Source: Chara braunii | Taxonomy: Eukaryota > Streptophyta > Charophyceae > Charales > Characeae | Direction of reading: 5' to 3' | DNA length: 29,474 nucleotides | Assembly: GCA_003427395.1 (NCBI GenBank) | Contig: BFEA01000547.1 | Coordinates: 689,785 to 719,258 of the forward strand | Shown: positions 8,736 to 17,570 of the stretch, one piece after another | Position numbering within the stretch: position 1 is the stretch's first letter | Layout: each line of letters begins with the position of its first letter | Translations under genes and position numbers: made by a program | Notes under the pieces: model-generated | What the model was told of the DNA's origin: nothing | Seen by the model: the letters and a program-made list of their open reading frames with translations, nothing else | The model's database searches: none

Positions 8736-9822
8736 TGATGGCGATGGTCTGCGTCCGCTCGAATATTACGGCAAACGTATGCCCAACCACAAGGTAACTA
8801 TCTCCACGTATATGTATGAGCTCTACGCCTTGCGCGAGGCGCTCACACATTGGAAGCACTACCTCTTGAGTCGTCACTTCAAGGTCTACTCAGATCATTA
8901 GGCCTTGCAGTGGATTAAGACACAAACTGATCTCTCTCCGACACTGACCCGCTGGCTGCATGATATTGATGTTTACAACTTTGAACTGAAGCATAAGAAA
9001 GGTTGTTATAATCGTGTTGTTGATGCTTTGTCGTGTCATCCTGAGTTTTTGACTTGCCTTGTGGACTCTTATGGCCTCCGAAGGAAACTGAAGGAGGATC
9101 TGGTCGAACACACTGTCAAGGATCCGACCCTTAGTCCTATCCTTGAGCAGCCTGATTTTCACGAGTGTGAGGGTCTTGTATTCCGTCGGTATGGAAAGTT
9201 TGATCGGTTGTGTGTACCCAACCATGAGCCTCTCCGGAGTCATTTTTTTGACTTGACTCATGATCGGAGTGGACATTTCGGTTTTGAGAAGACTTATGAA
9301 AGTCTTCCGCAGCAGTTTGATTGGGCGGGAATGAAGGGATCTGGTCAGAAATTTATTGTTGAATGTCAAGTCTGTCAAAGAACCAAGGTCCATAGGCATA
9401 AGCTTTATGGTCTGTTGAAACCCCTCCCAATTCTTGATGGGCCCGGTGAGTCGGTCTCTATCAATTTCACGGACATAGGAAAGGTGAGTGAGGGAGGATA
9501 TTCACAAGCCATGGTCATTGTGGACCGCTTTTCCAAATTTATGAACTTGATTCCTCTACCTCCTCATGCACTAACTGAGCTTGTAATCGAAGAATTTCAC
9601 CAGCATTACATTCTGTAGTATGAACCCCTGAAATCTTGTGAGTGATCGGGACACCAGGTTCATTAGTGCTGATTGGAAAGACTTCACCGCACAGATCTAT
9701 GACATAAAACTCAACAAGACTTCTGGTCGACACCCCGAAGTCAATGGATTGGCCGAGGAAATCAACCAAACTGCCATTCGATTGCTTTGTGCGCTAATTG
9801 TTTCATATCAGAACATGTGGGA
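8731..9822 (+). pseudogene. Ty3/Gypsy RNase H plus integrase zinc-binding and catalytic core (pol fragment P2)
   Basis: One frame runs from 8731 with RNase H-like blocks: GLRPLEYYGKRMPN, TYMYELYALREALTHWKHYL, and HFKVYSDH followed by an in-frame TAG (8899-8901) where intact copies carry a sense codon, then ALQWIKTQ and VVDALSCHPE. Next comes the integrase HHCC region (THDRSGHFGFEKT ... CQVCQRTK). The catalytic core follows: the first acidic position reads INFTDI where MDF is usual (Asp to Asn), then the stop at 9617 and a frameshift near 9620-9637, then SDRDTRFI with the second Asp and GRHPEVNGLAEEINQT with the Glu. The frame fades at about 9822, where opposite-strand RT/RNase H sequence begins. 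It is a dead copy: one nonsense codon, one frameshift with stops, and a probable active-site substitution. Confidence 0.88.
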
Positions 9823-9958
9823 TAATACTGCGCCAATCCTATATTGGCTCGCGTCCGTAGTGACCATGAACGTGAGGTTGGGATCCGCAATGCGGAGCAC
9901 ATGATGACTTACCAAAGCCTCTTTCAAGGCTTGGAACGCAGTCTCACATTTCTTACAT
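9822..9958 (-). pseudogene. Ty3/Gypsy RT thumb to RNase H start (pol fragment P1), minus strand
   Basis: Reading the minus strand from about 9958 gives an uninterrupted frame: KKCETAFQALKEALV (the conserved CxxAFxxLKxAL block at the end of reverse transcriptase), then HHVLRIADPNLTFMVTTDAS, where TDAS carries the first catalytic Asp of RNase H, then QYRIGAVLS. A TGA follows within four codons. In an intact element the next residues are those that open fragment P2, which here lies adjacent but inverted. The rest of the reverse transcriptase would extend rightwards but is cut off at 9964 by the LTR of element A. Confidence 0.82.
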
Positions 9959-9970
9959 CACAATGTCGGA

Positions 9971-9996
9971 CCAAATACCCTTACAAGGGTATTTGG
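9971..9996. repeat. LTR-tip hairpin
   Basis: CCAAATACCCT (9971-9981) pairs perfectly with AGGGTATTTGG (9986-9996) across a TACA loop, seven bases inside the LTR start. Copy B at 26852 onward keeps the hairpin with minor changes. Confidence 0.85.
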
Positions 9997-10533
9997 TTGA
10001 CCATGCTTTTGCAGTAGACGTGGTGACGGCGTCGGCTACCATGACTGAGCCAGTCTGGAATGGAAAGGGTGTACACGCTTGAGCGTGACACTCGAAACGA
10101 ATTCCTCGACCAATGAGGCCGGGGCGAATCGGTGAGAAAATTTTGAGAATGTGTGCGCGTGTTCTTATGACGCGCGCTGTGATGGTTAAGATTAGTAGTA
10201 ATACCCTCCAGGTCGAGGGGATTGGGTCAATACTTTGTCAGGTAGATCTACGACACGCACTGAGACTTGGCCTGATACTTGTCTACCTGCTGGTACTGGG
10301 TGTCTAAAAATGTCAATGTTTGTCTTTCTCTGCTCAGTCTAGAATACTCGGTACATCTACGTCTATTAGGTGTTATACCGGGCGGCCTGCTACTTAAAAA
10401 TGTTTCCGCTACTTAAGTACCACGGACTTCTTTGTCCCGCGCCCTGAGTACTTTCCCCGTTGTGCTAAGTGTGCGGGCCTACCCCGCTACTTGGTAATTT
10501 TCTCGACCGTAACCATCAATGCCACGACTATAG

Positions 10534-10539
10534 GTAAGT
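10534..10539 (+). other. Conserved splice-donor-like motif in LTR A
   Basis: ATAG followed by GTAAGTACC. The motif is kept in copy B (27411) and in the diverged fragment (7760). It lies upstream of the TATA-like box, so it would belong to U3 unless transcription starts earlier. Confidence 0.35.
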
Positions 10540-10602
10540 ACCGGCCTCGGGCCTTCCGATTAAGTACCCTTGCGGGTCACACACACGCCCAGGCCAACGA
10601 AC

Positions 10603-10614
10603 TTTATTTATAGG
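10603..10614 (+). promoter_or_regulatory. TATA-like box in LTR A
   Basis: TTTATTTATAGG, with TTTATGTATAGG at the equivalent place in copy B. It lies about 250 bp before the LTR end, a plausible position for the U3/R boundary promoter. Inferred from sequence only. Confidence 0.4.
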
Positions 10615-10644
10615 AAGGCAGCTTCTTATCATATCATGGTAAGA

Positions 10645-10720
10645 GCTAGCCCAGTAGGTAACCGATCAAATTTGTATGCAGCTGACTGATGGATCGAAAC
10701 CCGACTACCTCTGGGCTAGC
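10645..10720 (+). other. Stem-loop in the presumed R/U5 region of LTR A
   Basis: GCTAGCCCA (10645-10653) pairs with TGGGCTAGC (10712-10720). Inside, AGGTA/TACCT and CGATC/GATCG give further helices. A T-rich run (CTTTTCTTTT) follows. Copy B retains the outer stem at 27522-27597, where an A-T pair becomes a G-T wobble. Confidence 0.55.
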
Positions 10721-10856
10721 CTTTTCTTTTAGCAAACAACTATAATTTGGCCTCGGGCCACTGCTGTAGGCCAGGATTCGAACCTACGCCCACCAAAATA
10801 AGAGTTAGCAGTGGTTGGTAGTTAGTTGTCATTTATTGGTTTCCGTGATCGACAGT

Positions 10857-10869
10857 TGGCGCCCTAGGG
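10857..10869 (+). promoter_or_regulatory. Primer-binding site of copy A
   Basis: TGGCGCCCTAGGG lies two bases after the LTR end GACA. TGG is the complement of a tRNA CCA end, and TGGCGCC is the core of many plant Ty3/Gypsy primer sites. After that core the match to tRNA-Asp is lost, so the primer tRNA is not identified. Copy B has TGGCGCCATAGGG (27734-27746). Confidence 0.65.
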
Positions 10870-11217
10870 TAATTCGCAGTTAGATTCGTTTATTTTCTTT
10901 TGTTTTTCTTTTAATTTAATCTTTAACGATTGAATTTCTTCTTTTATTGTTATTATTTTATTTTTTCTTCTTTTTGGCACGTAACGATTTCAAGTTTCGA
11001 TGAATCCTCCGCGAGATTCACAACAGATTCATCGAGAAAAGGACCTCGGTGCCCGCGGATCTCGATCTCGGTAGCCAGAAAATCGCCCGAAGGAGTCATG
11101 ACCGACCTCTGCATGGGAAGTCACTTTGGGAAAAACTGGCGAGATACTAAGCAGGGAACAACAGAGAGGTCGCGCGGAGAAAACAGCAAGGTAACGACGT
11201 AGGAAAACTGGAAAGAA

Positions 11218-11254
11218 GAAGAAAAAGAAAAAGAAGAAGAAGAAGAAGAAGAAG
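11218..11254. repeat. GAA-rich microsatellite inside leader A
   Basis: A GAA/GAAAAA tract at the same relative position as the shorter (GAA)n at 28088-28107 in copy B. It shows that the repeat was carried by the element and has since changed length. Confidence 0.85.
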
Positions 11255-12337
11255 TAGCGGGGTGCGGTAGAGATAGTGCGCGGGAAAGCAACGGAGAGAT
11301 GCGCGAGGGGCAGATGGGGTAGCGCACACAGGGCAGAAAGATAGCGAGTGAGAGAAGATTGAGAAGGTGGGGGGGGTGAGAGCGTGGAGGAAAGAGATGG
11401 CCGCACGGTAGAAGGGTCGTGCAGGGATGGTAGCGCGCGCGAGCAAGAAAGCAGATAGCCGCGTGAGGAGAAAAAGAAGAAGAAGAAGGAAAGAGGAGGA
11501 GGAAGACGTAAGAGAAGGAGGGAAGGAGAAGAAAAGGGGAAAGGAGGAGGGGATACTTACCCTTGCAGTCGACGATGGCGACGTTCCGGGAGTGGGTTTT
11601 GGGACTTTATACTTAAGGTACGGGGATCTCTGCTCGTGCGTTGGGCGGTTTCCGGTCGTGAGCATGAGCCCGACATCCGCCCGGCTCATCGGAGTGTGCG
11701 TTTGTGCCCGTCGACTTCCCCCATGCTGTGGTCACGATAGTGACGGATTGTGTTGTGTCATCGATCTCTGTTGGCAGCTATAACTACAATGAGAGAAGAG
11801 CGGGAGAGAAGAGCAGGTAAGTCCCTAATGTCGCGACTAACCTCACGCTACTTCAATCGAGAGAAAAGAGCAAATTCGGACGAATCTAGCGCTATAACTC
11901 GTATATATGCATTACTACATATGCGTGCGTGTGTGCGGGTGGGTGAGTGCTTGTGTGTGTGTGAGAGAGAGACTGACTATCAACTCCGAGTACAACGCAC
12001 CCCAGCGATACTGCACCGGGTCGGAAAGATAGCTTGTATACATTCTATTTATTTTTGTTTTAATTTTTTTTATTTTTTTTTTACTATTATTATTATTATC
12101 ATCACTATTATTTTATTATGTCGTTATCTTATTGTTATTTTGAGGCCACGATTATGGCTAGGTAGTTATAAGTAAGATCACGAAGCAATCGTGTCGGCCA
12201 TCACAACTGCTACATGGCCAATGGTTTTATTTTTGGATGTGATTTATTGTTTTTTTTTTTATTGTTATTTCATCTTGATTTAAACAACGAATATGGCCGG
12301 ATACGCGCGGATGTGCGTGAGAGGGAGAGAGGGAGAT

Positions 12338-12346
<9 letters not shown>

Positions 12347-12410
<64 letters not shown>
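12347..12410. repeat. (GA)n microsatellite in leader A
   Basis: A pure GA tract followed by CTATAAGTCTCCAACC, exactly as the tract at 29263-29324 in copy B. Confidence 0.95.
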
Positions 12411-12412
<2 letters not shown>

Positions 12413-12576
12413 ATAAGTCTCCAACCTTGGCCGACAACCAAGTCCCCAACCTGCGGCTCGCCGCGCGCTACTTGGATCAATAGAATGAGCAAATAAAAAA
12501 GTGACGGGGTATATTTCCACGTTTCAATGGAAGATTCATTCCGTTTTTGCTCATCCTATCGATGAAATGTTTTGTG

Positions 12577-12642
<66 letters not shown>

Positions 12643-12805
12643 GGGGACGATAAGTCTCCAACCTTGGCCAACAGCTAAGTCTCCAACTCGCGCTTCGCCG
12701 CACGCTACTTGGATCGATAGTACGAGCAAATCAAAAGGTGGTGGTGTACATTTCCACGTTTCAGCGGAAGATTCAGTCCGTTTTTGCTCATCCTATCGAT
12801 GGAAT
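12411..12805. repeat. Diverged tandem duplication with (TG)n(AG)n spacer
   Basis: A unit starting ATAAGTCTCCAACCTTGGCC and ending TTTTGCTCATCCTATCGATG occupies about 12411-12572 and again about 12649-12805. Between them are (TG)n 12573-12618 and (AG)n to 12643. Each unit is followed by a TG tract and then an AG tract, so the microsatellites were duplicated with it. Copy B matches the first unit up to the window end. Confidence 0.85.
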
Positions 12806-13110
12806 GTGTGCGTGTGTGTGTGTGGGAGAGAGAGAGAGGCCTTACCATAAAGAGTTTGTGAAATCCCGACAAGACAGGCTTTCTCTATGAAGTTGGGTAT
12901 AGCGAATAGAATGACATACACACACACGAGAGAGCGAAGAAGGAGAAGAAGAAGAAGANGAAGATGAGGAAGGGGGGAGAGGAGAATAAGAAGTTGGGGA
13001 GGAAAGATGAGAAAACGTGATTAAGCTCACCTACTCCTTAGTTCGAACGCGCTTTTCCTGCGCGGTATATTTTAATTTTTTCAATTATTTTGAATTTGGC
13101 CGCCATTACG
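12806..13110. other. No gene; short TG/AG and GAA repeats
   Basis: It begins with (TG)n(AG)n after the second unit, then AG/GAA-rich sequence with one N at 12959. I could not tell whether it still belongs to element A. Confidence 0.4.
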
Positions 13111-13510
13111 ACCAGATTCATTTAAAGACAGCCAAGATGAAGGTGTGTCAAGAGGAGTGGGAGCACGGTGCGCGAAGCAAAGGGGAGGGAGAAGGAGATT
13201 GTGCGAGGGAGAACGAAGGGAGAGATGAAGGGGAGATGAGAAGGCGACAAGGAAGAGGAGAAGAAGGAGATACGGGTTGACAGCATGGGGGAACGAAGGA
13301 GACCGCGTCGACCAGATTCATTTAAAGACAACCAAGACGAAGGTGCGTCAAGAGGAGTGGGAGCACAGTGCGCCAAGCAAAGGGGAGGGAGAAGAAGATT
13401 GTGCGAGGGAGAACGAAGGGAAAGATGAAGGGGAGATAAGAAGGCGACAAGGAAGAGGAGAAGAAGGAGATACGGGTTGACAGCACGGGAGAACGAAGGA
13501 GACTGCGTCG
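13111..13510. repeat. Two tandem 200-bp units
   Basis: The unit starting ACCAGATTCATTTAAAGACA occurs at 13111 and exactly 200 bp later at 13311; each ends CGTCG. The copies differ by scattered substitutions only, with no net length change. The purine-rich sequence translates to Glu/Arg/Gly-rich open frames that I regard as low complexity. Confidence 0.92.
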
Positions 13511-13639
13511 AGAAAGGGGTAAAAAAGAAAGGAAAAGAAGAAGAAGAAGAAGAAAAGAAGAAGTAGAAGAAGATGAGAAAGAAATAGAAGGAGGGAGAAG
13601 AAGAAGGGGAAGAAGACAAAGGAAGAAAAGAGAGAGAGA

Positions 13640-13692
<53 letters not shown>
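13511..13692. repeat. GAA-rich tract followed by (GA)n
   Basis: Purine-only sequence grading from GAA repeats into a pure (GA)n tract at about 13628-13692. Confidence 0.85.
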
Positions 13693-13695
<3 letters not shown>

Positions 13696-13842
13696 TACGA
13701 TCATGAGCAACATACCTGGCATCGGGAAAGTCTTCGAGGTTGCGGCCAGCTTCGCGCAACTCCCATCGGAGTAGGGGAAAAATCGATTGAATCCCCCGCA
13801 AGAATGCCGCGATATCCGCTACTACACATATACGGGTGTGTG

Positions 13843-13846
<4 letters not shown>

Positions 13847-13908
<62 letters not shown>
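13847..13908. repeat. (GA)n microsatellite
   Basis: A GA tract preceded by GGGTGTGTGTAT. The long minus-strand open frame across 13322-14251 is a Ser-Leu repeat translation of this and the preceding tract. Confidence 0.95.
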
Positions 13909-13912
<4 letters not shown>

Positions 13913-13992
13913 GGAAGGAGAAAAGGTGAATGCATGAATCTGGGTACGTGTGTGTAAAGTTGCTGGTTTCTGAAATTCGCTATCGCTCATCT

Positions 13993-14052
13993 TTATTATT
14001 ATTATTATTTTATTATTATTATTATTATTATTAGTAGTAGTAGTAGTAGTAG
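13993..14052. repeat. (TTA)n then (GTA)n microsatellite
   Basis: TTA repeats to about 14033, then TAG repeats to 14052. The flank TTCGCTATCGCTCATCTTTATT resembles the flank of the TTA tract at 14410, which suggests a duplicated unit about 415 bp away. Confidence 0.9.
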
Positions 14053-14408
14053 GTGCACATGACAACTGTGTGCATGGGAAAAGGGTTGTGAATGATACAA
14101 AAGACATACCTAGTGCTGGAAGCGTGCGACATTGGTCACCATATGCTCGTACTTCGGGAATGTTGTTGATGTCATCTTTCGACTTCGTAGTATAGGCTAG
14201 ATAGGATCTGCCATATGTAGTTTGGGCGCCGAGCGCCAGGTAGCATATCAACTCTGGTTCTTCGTGATGATGATGGGACTATATCAACATTATCAAATAT
14301 GAACTATTGGTGTCTTCTTATTTGGAGTAAGTCGTGATGTAATACTGTTGTTGGTTCAAAGTCATATGATGCTATTTAATTGCTGAAGTTCGCTATTGAT
14401 CATTTTTC

Positions 14409-14409
<1 letters not shown>

Positions 14410-14459
<50 letters not shown>
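14410..14459. repeat. (ATT)n microsatellite
   Basis: Roughly 16 ATT repeats. The left flank TTCGCTATTGATCATTTTTC is similar to that before the tract at 13993. Confidence 0.92.
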
Positions 14460-14680
14460 TGAGCAATCAGACTCACTTTCATTCACACTTTTCATACATG
14501 TAAACATTAGCACAGCAACTGGCAACATGTGCCCACTCGGAACTCACAGATATGGCATCCAAACATGAGTACACTTCCAATTGGCCAGGGTGACTCAACG
14601 CCCAAACAACTCACTGTTCACATACACCGGATCACTCTGGATGCCGTACGCTCTGCACTCTCCGGACGCTTGCAGACTAG

Positions 14681-15497
14681 CGTGCACAAGCCGCTGTAGC
14701 AGCGCTTTCGCATGGCTTCCGCAAGAATGAATGAATGGTTGAGTGTTGCCTCCTGATGTATACTCCTATAACTCGATGGTCTGCATTTTTCCATCGGTCC
14801 GTGGTACACACAGTCTTAGAGGGTACTTGCTAGGATGGACTGGGACTGACTGGTCCGGTGCCGCTGACTGTATGGCATTGCACCGTCGACTCACCACAGT
14901 CCTTCAGACACAAAAACGCAGGGAGACCCACAGTGACACGCAGACACCGTGTGATAGACAAGGACGCAGTGAACCACACACATTGACGGAAAGACAGACA
15001 TGCGGACATAAGGACTGGATAGATACACAGACAAACACACAGTATAGCCACCAGAGACACACAGACTCACGACAAATAGAGATAAAGACCCGGTCACACA
15101 GTTACACGGTAATCATCACACAGTCACACTGAGACACATACACAAATGTTCACTTACCCGGTGACACACATTGCTCAGTCGCGCACACACAGACAATGGT
15201 ACAGACTCAGTCTCACTGTGCCATACACACACACACACACTTCCCAGTAACTATGGCTATGGCAGCTATGGCTGCCTCTACCCTATTGCTATGCTACGCC
15301 CTTCTCTCTCGCCCACTTCGTCCATTGGGCATGCAGCGGACCTACGTGCACAAGTCGTTGTGGCGGCTCTTCAGCATGGCTTACGTAGGAAGGAATGAAA
15401 GGCTGGGCGCTGCCTCTTGATTTATACTTTTGAAGTTCATTGGTCCGCCTTGTTCCGTCTGCCGTGGAGTTCACAGTCCCTCGTGGTACTCGCTGGA
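14681..15497. repeat. Diverged direct duplication, 664 bp apart
   Basis: The block starting CGTGCACAAGCCGCTGTAGC (14681-14835) recurs as CGTGCACAAGTCGTTGTGGC (15345-15497). Shared landmarks include CATGGCTT, a GGAATGAA-like motif, TGCCTC(C/T)TGAT, TATACT, TGGTAC and ACTTGCTGG-like sequence. Each copy is followed by a degenerate ACAGACACA-rich minisatellite (14910-15250 and 15505-15660), so the repeat unit is about 660 bp. Both copies are old. Confidence 0.7.
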
Positions 15498-15878
15498 CTG
15501 AACTGAGACAGACGTACACAGTCTGGGACAGACAGACACACACTAGGACGAACAGACACTGTCTGAGCCTGACGGGCACAGTTGATACAAAACAGACACA
15601 GTGACACACACACGCAGTTGCTGTGACGATTGTACGTACACAATGACCTGCCTACACAGACACACCGGGGCGTTGGGGCAAGACAGGGAAGATGACCTTG
15701 AATGCGGTATTGACAAGGCCATGAGCACGATCGTGGATGCATGGCCCCTTTATGTTGCCATATTTTGATGGACCCTAAGGGCTATTACGCCCTGTCTATA
15801 CCCCTCTATCCGGGCATTTGTAAGACTTTGTCTCCTATATACCGTTCACACTCGCATTCCTTATTTTTATTTTTATTA

Positions 15879-15879
<1 letters not shown>
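15498..15879. other. No gene; degenerate CACAGA-rich minisatellite then plain sequence
   Basis: ACAGACACA-like motifs continue to about 15660. The remainder shows no repeat or coding signal. Confidence 0.45.
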
Positions 15880-15925
<46 letters not shown>

Positions 15926-15926
15926 T
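15880..15926. repeat. (TTA)n microsatellite
   Basis: TTATT repeats grading into a pure TTA tract, followed by degenerate ATTGTT repeats to about 15960. Confidence 0.9.
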
Positions 15927-16528
15927 TAATATTGTTATTATTATTGTTATTACTATTATTGCTGATACCGATATTCCGGTAGGTTGCGATTCTAGCTGGC
16001 CTCATACCTGCCGTAAGTAAAGGCGGAGCCTGGCCAAACAATGCGGTCCCGCTGCCACGCTGCCATCTTGTGACATATTCAGACTTGCACAAGGACACCG
16101 AGGTGAGGAAGGAATGTTGCTGGAAATAAAAGATATCGCGTCCATAGCCGAGCATCAGGGCGCTGGCAGACTATAGCTAAGGCATGCTAAGGCAGCGGGC
16201 ATTGAGTCCACGCGGTTCCGCAAACAGGCGCTATGGCGATTACTGGTGGCTGTGATGAAGCGCGCGGAAACTACCGTGCATATGTATACGTGAGTTGTGG
16301 GGTGTTTGGGGTCCTATATTGGATGAGAGAATATTGCGTGCGTGTGCCAACAAGGTGAAATGCAGCGAATGAGAGAGATGCTCTGTTGAGGGTAGTATAC
16401 CGTAGCTATGACCAAAGAGGAAGTTTAATTTCATTATATTTTTGGTTAAACCTATGAAATTTCATGGATACCTGGTGCCAGATTAAATTGCTGTTATTTC
16501 ATCTTTCCGGTAATTAGTTAATTTCACG

Positions 16529-16529
<1 letters not shown>
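15927..16529. other. No recognisable gene
   Basis: Mixed-composition sequence between two TTA tracts. Open frames are under 110 codons and none carries a motif I recognise. Confidence 0.45.
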
Positions 16530-16608
<79 letters not shown>

Positions 16609-16614
16609 CTTATC

Positions 16615-16649
<35 letters not shown>

Positions 16650-16650
16650 G
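16530..16650. repeat. (TTA)n microsatellite, interrupted
   Basis: A pure TTA tract of about 80 bases to 16608, an interruption TCTTATCT, then further TTA repeats to about 16650. Confidence 0.95.
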
Positions 16651-17010
16651 TTATTATATTTGTGTCGTTATTCTAATTGTCATCATTGGGCATCATACAG
16701 CGCCAGAGACAAAGAGAAAGCGTGGGGTATTGGAGAGGGAGGTGACGTTGTCCTTTTGCGATACGTACCCACCTCCTTCATCCTTCTCCATACTTATTTT
16801 TGTTTGGTCGTCTTGAATGTCTGCCTCCTCGGTCTAATTGTTTGATGACACGATTCTCATTGATTTAATCATGGCCTCAACTTCATCTAGGGGCCAGCAA
16901 TCGATTGCATGGATCATACATGATAAGTGACAGGGCGATTGCGGGAGCTCTGCCGGAGTTTAGGCGTAACTATGGAGGCAGGGAACAGTGAGGTATGTGC
17001 ACATCGACAT
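16651..17010. other. No recognisable gene
   Basis: A 65-codon plus-strand open frame (16648-16845) shows no motif. This stretch leads into the telomere-like tract. Confidence 0.45.
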
Positions 17011-17034
17011 AAACCCTAAACCCTAAACCCTAAA
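17011..17034. repeat. Interstitial plant-type telomere repeat
   Basis: AAACCCT occurs three times in tandem plus a trailing AAA. This is the Arabidopsis-type TTTAGGG motif on the minus strand. Such short tracts occur in promoters (telo-box) or as repair scars; at three copies it is not a chromosome end. It is the best lineage clue for green plants in this window. Confidence 0.85.
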
Positions 17035-17312
17035 TCTGCAACCTTTAGGCAACTACCTATGACTGTGTTAGTAAAGAAAGTACGTTGAGTCGGGGATCCT
17101 TCAGGGCTAAACCCGAGGACAGATAGGCAAACAATAATGCTTGAGTTAGGGAAGGGAAGCATGATCTGTCTAGGGTGTGTCTAACTGATATTGGTAAGCA
17201 TAGAAAGGACGAGAAGTGTCGAGTCACTGTCTCGCTACATGAAAGTTTGTTCTGAGGTGTGATGGACAGGGAAAGGGGGTATACTTTTGACAATATTTCC
17301 CCCACTTATAGG

Positions 17313-17328
17313 TCACCTGACCAGGTGA
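17313..17328. repeat. Small perfect palindrome TCACCTG-AC-CAGGTGA
   Basis: Seven-base arms around AC. It contains the E-box-like CACCTG/CAGGTG on both strands. It lies upstream of the hairpin array, possibly within LTR C. Confidence 0.7.
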
Positions 17329-17570
17329 TAAAGGGTTGGGGATCATGAGAGTGTTGTCAGACTTGTGAGTGACATAACCTGTTGATATGATGAATTGCCT
17401 CGACCAACCTTATCATGTGACTAAAGTGTCCAGGCTAACTCAGCTAAGGATCATCCGGATGGATTTAAGATAGGAGGTGCAAGTCCCGTGTGACCCACCT
17501 AATATGGTCCTAAAGGCTTCCGGATGAGCCAAGACTAGGACTTGGCGTCAAGAATACCATATATATACTA

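Larger units (their letters stand above)
9964..10854 (+). mobile_element. 5' LTR of retrotransposon copy A
   Basis: The LTR begins TGTCGGACC and ends GATCGACA, giving TG...CA termini with a 4-bp TGTC/GACA inverted repeat. It is followed after two bases by a TGGCGCC primer-binding site. An 887-bp relative with the same ends and same downstream site is at 26845-27731; a hand comparison of about 200 bases gives roughly 9% difference. Internal landmarks are an 11-bp hairpin at the 5' tip (9971-9996), a conserved AGGTAAGTACC donor-like site (10534), a TATA-like TTTATTTATAGG (10603) and a larger stem-loop (10645-10720). It sits inside the older minus-strand chromovirus. No target-site duplication can be defined because the 3' end was not found. 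Confidence 0.82.
10855..12560 (+). mobile_element. Internal leader of copy A, shared with copy B
   Basis: About 1.7 kb after the LTR that is collinear with 27732-29474, matching right up to the window edge. It starts with a T-rich stretch, then contains an inverted pair TCGATGAATC/GATTCATCGA near 11000-11040, then GAA-rich, TTA-rich and GA-rich microsatellites. No gag was recognised. A conserved open stretch at 10930-11202 starts with TTG, not ATG. Comparing the two copies gives about six replacement and five silent changes, so it shows no clear coding constraint. The element may be a large non-coding derivative, or coding may lie further downstream. Confidence 0.7.

Noticed and set aside
9823-9904. 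Extension of the plus-strand integrase frame past 9822
   Set aside because: The opposite strand here gives an unmistakable TDAS...GAVL RNase H start in frame with the RT block, so the plus-strand reading is antisense.
10741-10830. tRNA-like sequence in LTR A (GGATTCGAACC, the reverse complement of a T-loop, plus TAGCAGTGGTTGGTAG resembling an A box)
   Set aside because: The two boxes are on opposite strands or in the wrong order, the T-stem has a mismatch in both copies, and no cloverleaf forms. It may be a tRNA-derived scrap but not a tRNA gene.
10930-11202. 90-codon frame conserved in both retroelement copies (also 27807-28079)
   Set aside because: It starts with TTG, and differences between copies include about as many replacement as silent changes, so conservation reflects shared ancestry of the DNA.
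13322-14251. 309-codon minus-strand open frame
   Set aside because: Mostly Ser-Leu and Phe/Ser repeats translated from GA, GAA and ATT tracts; no domain.
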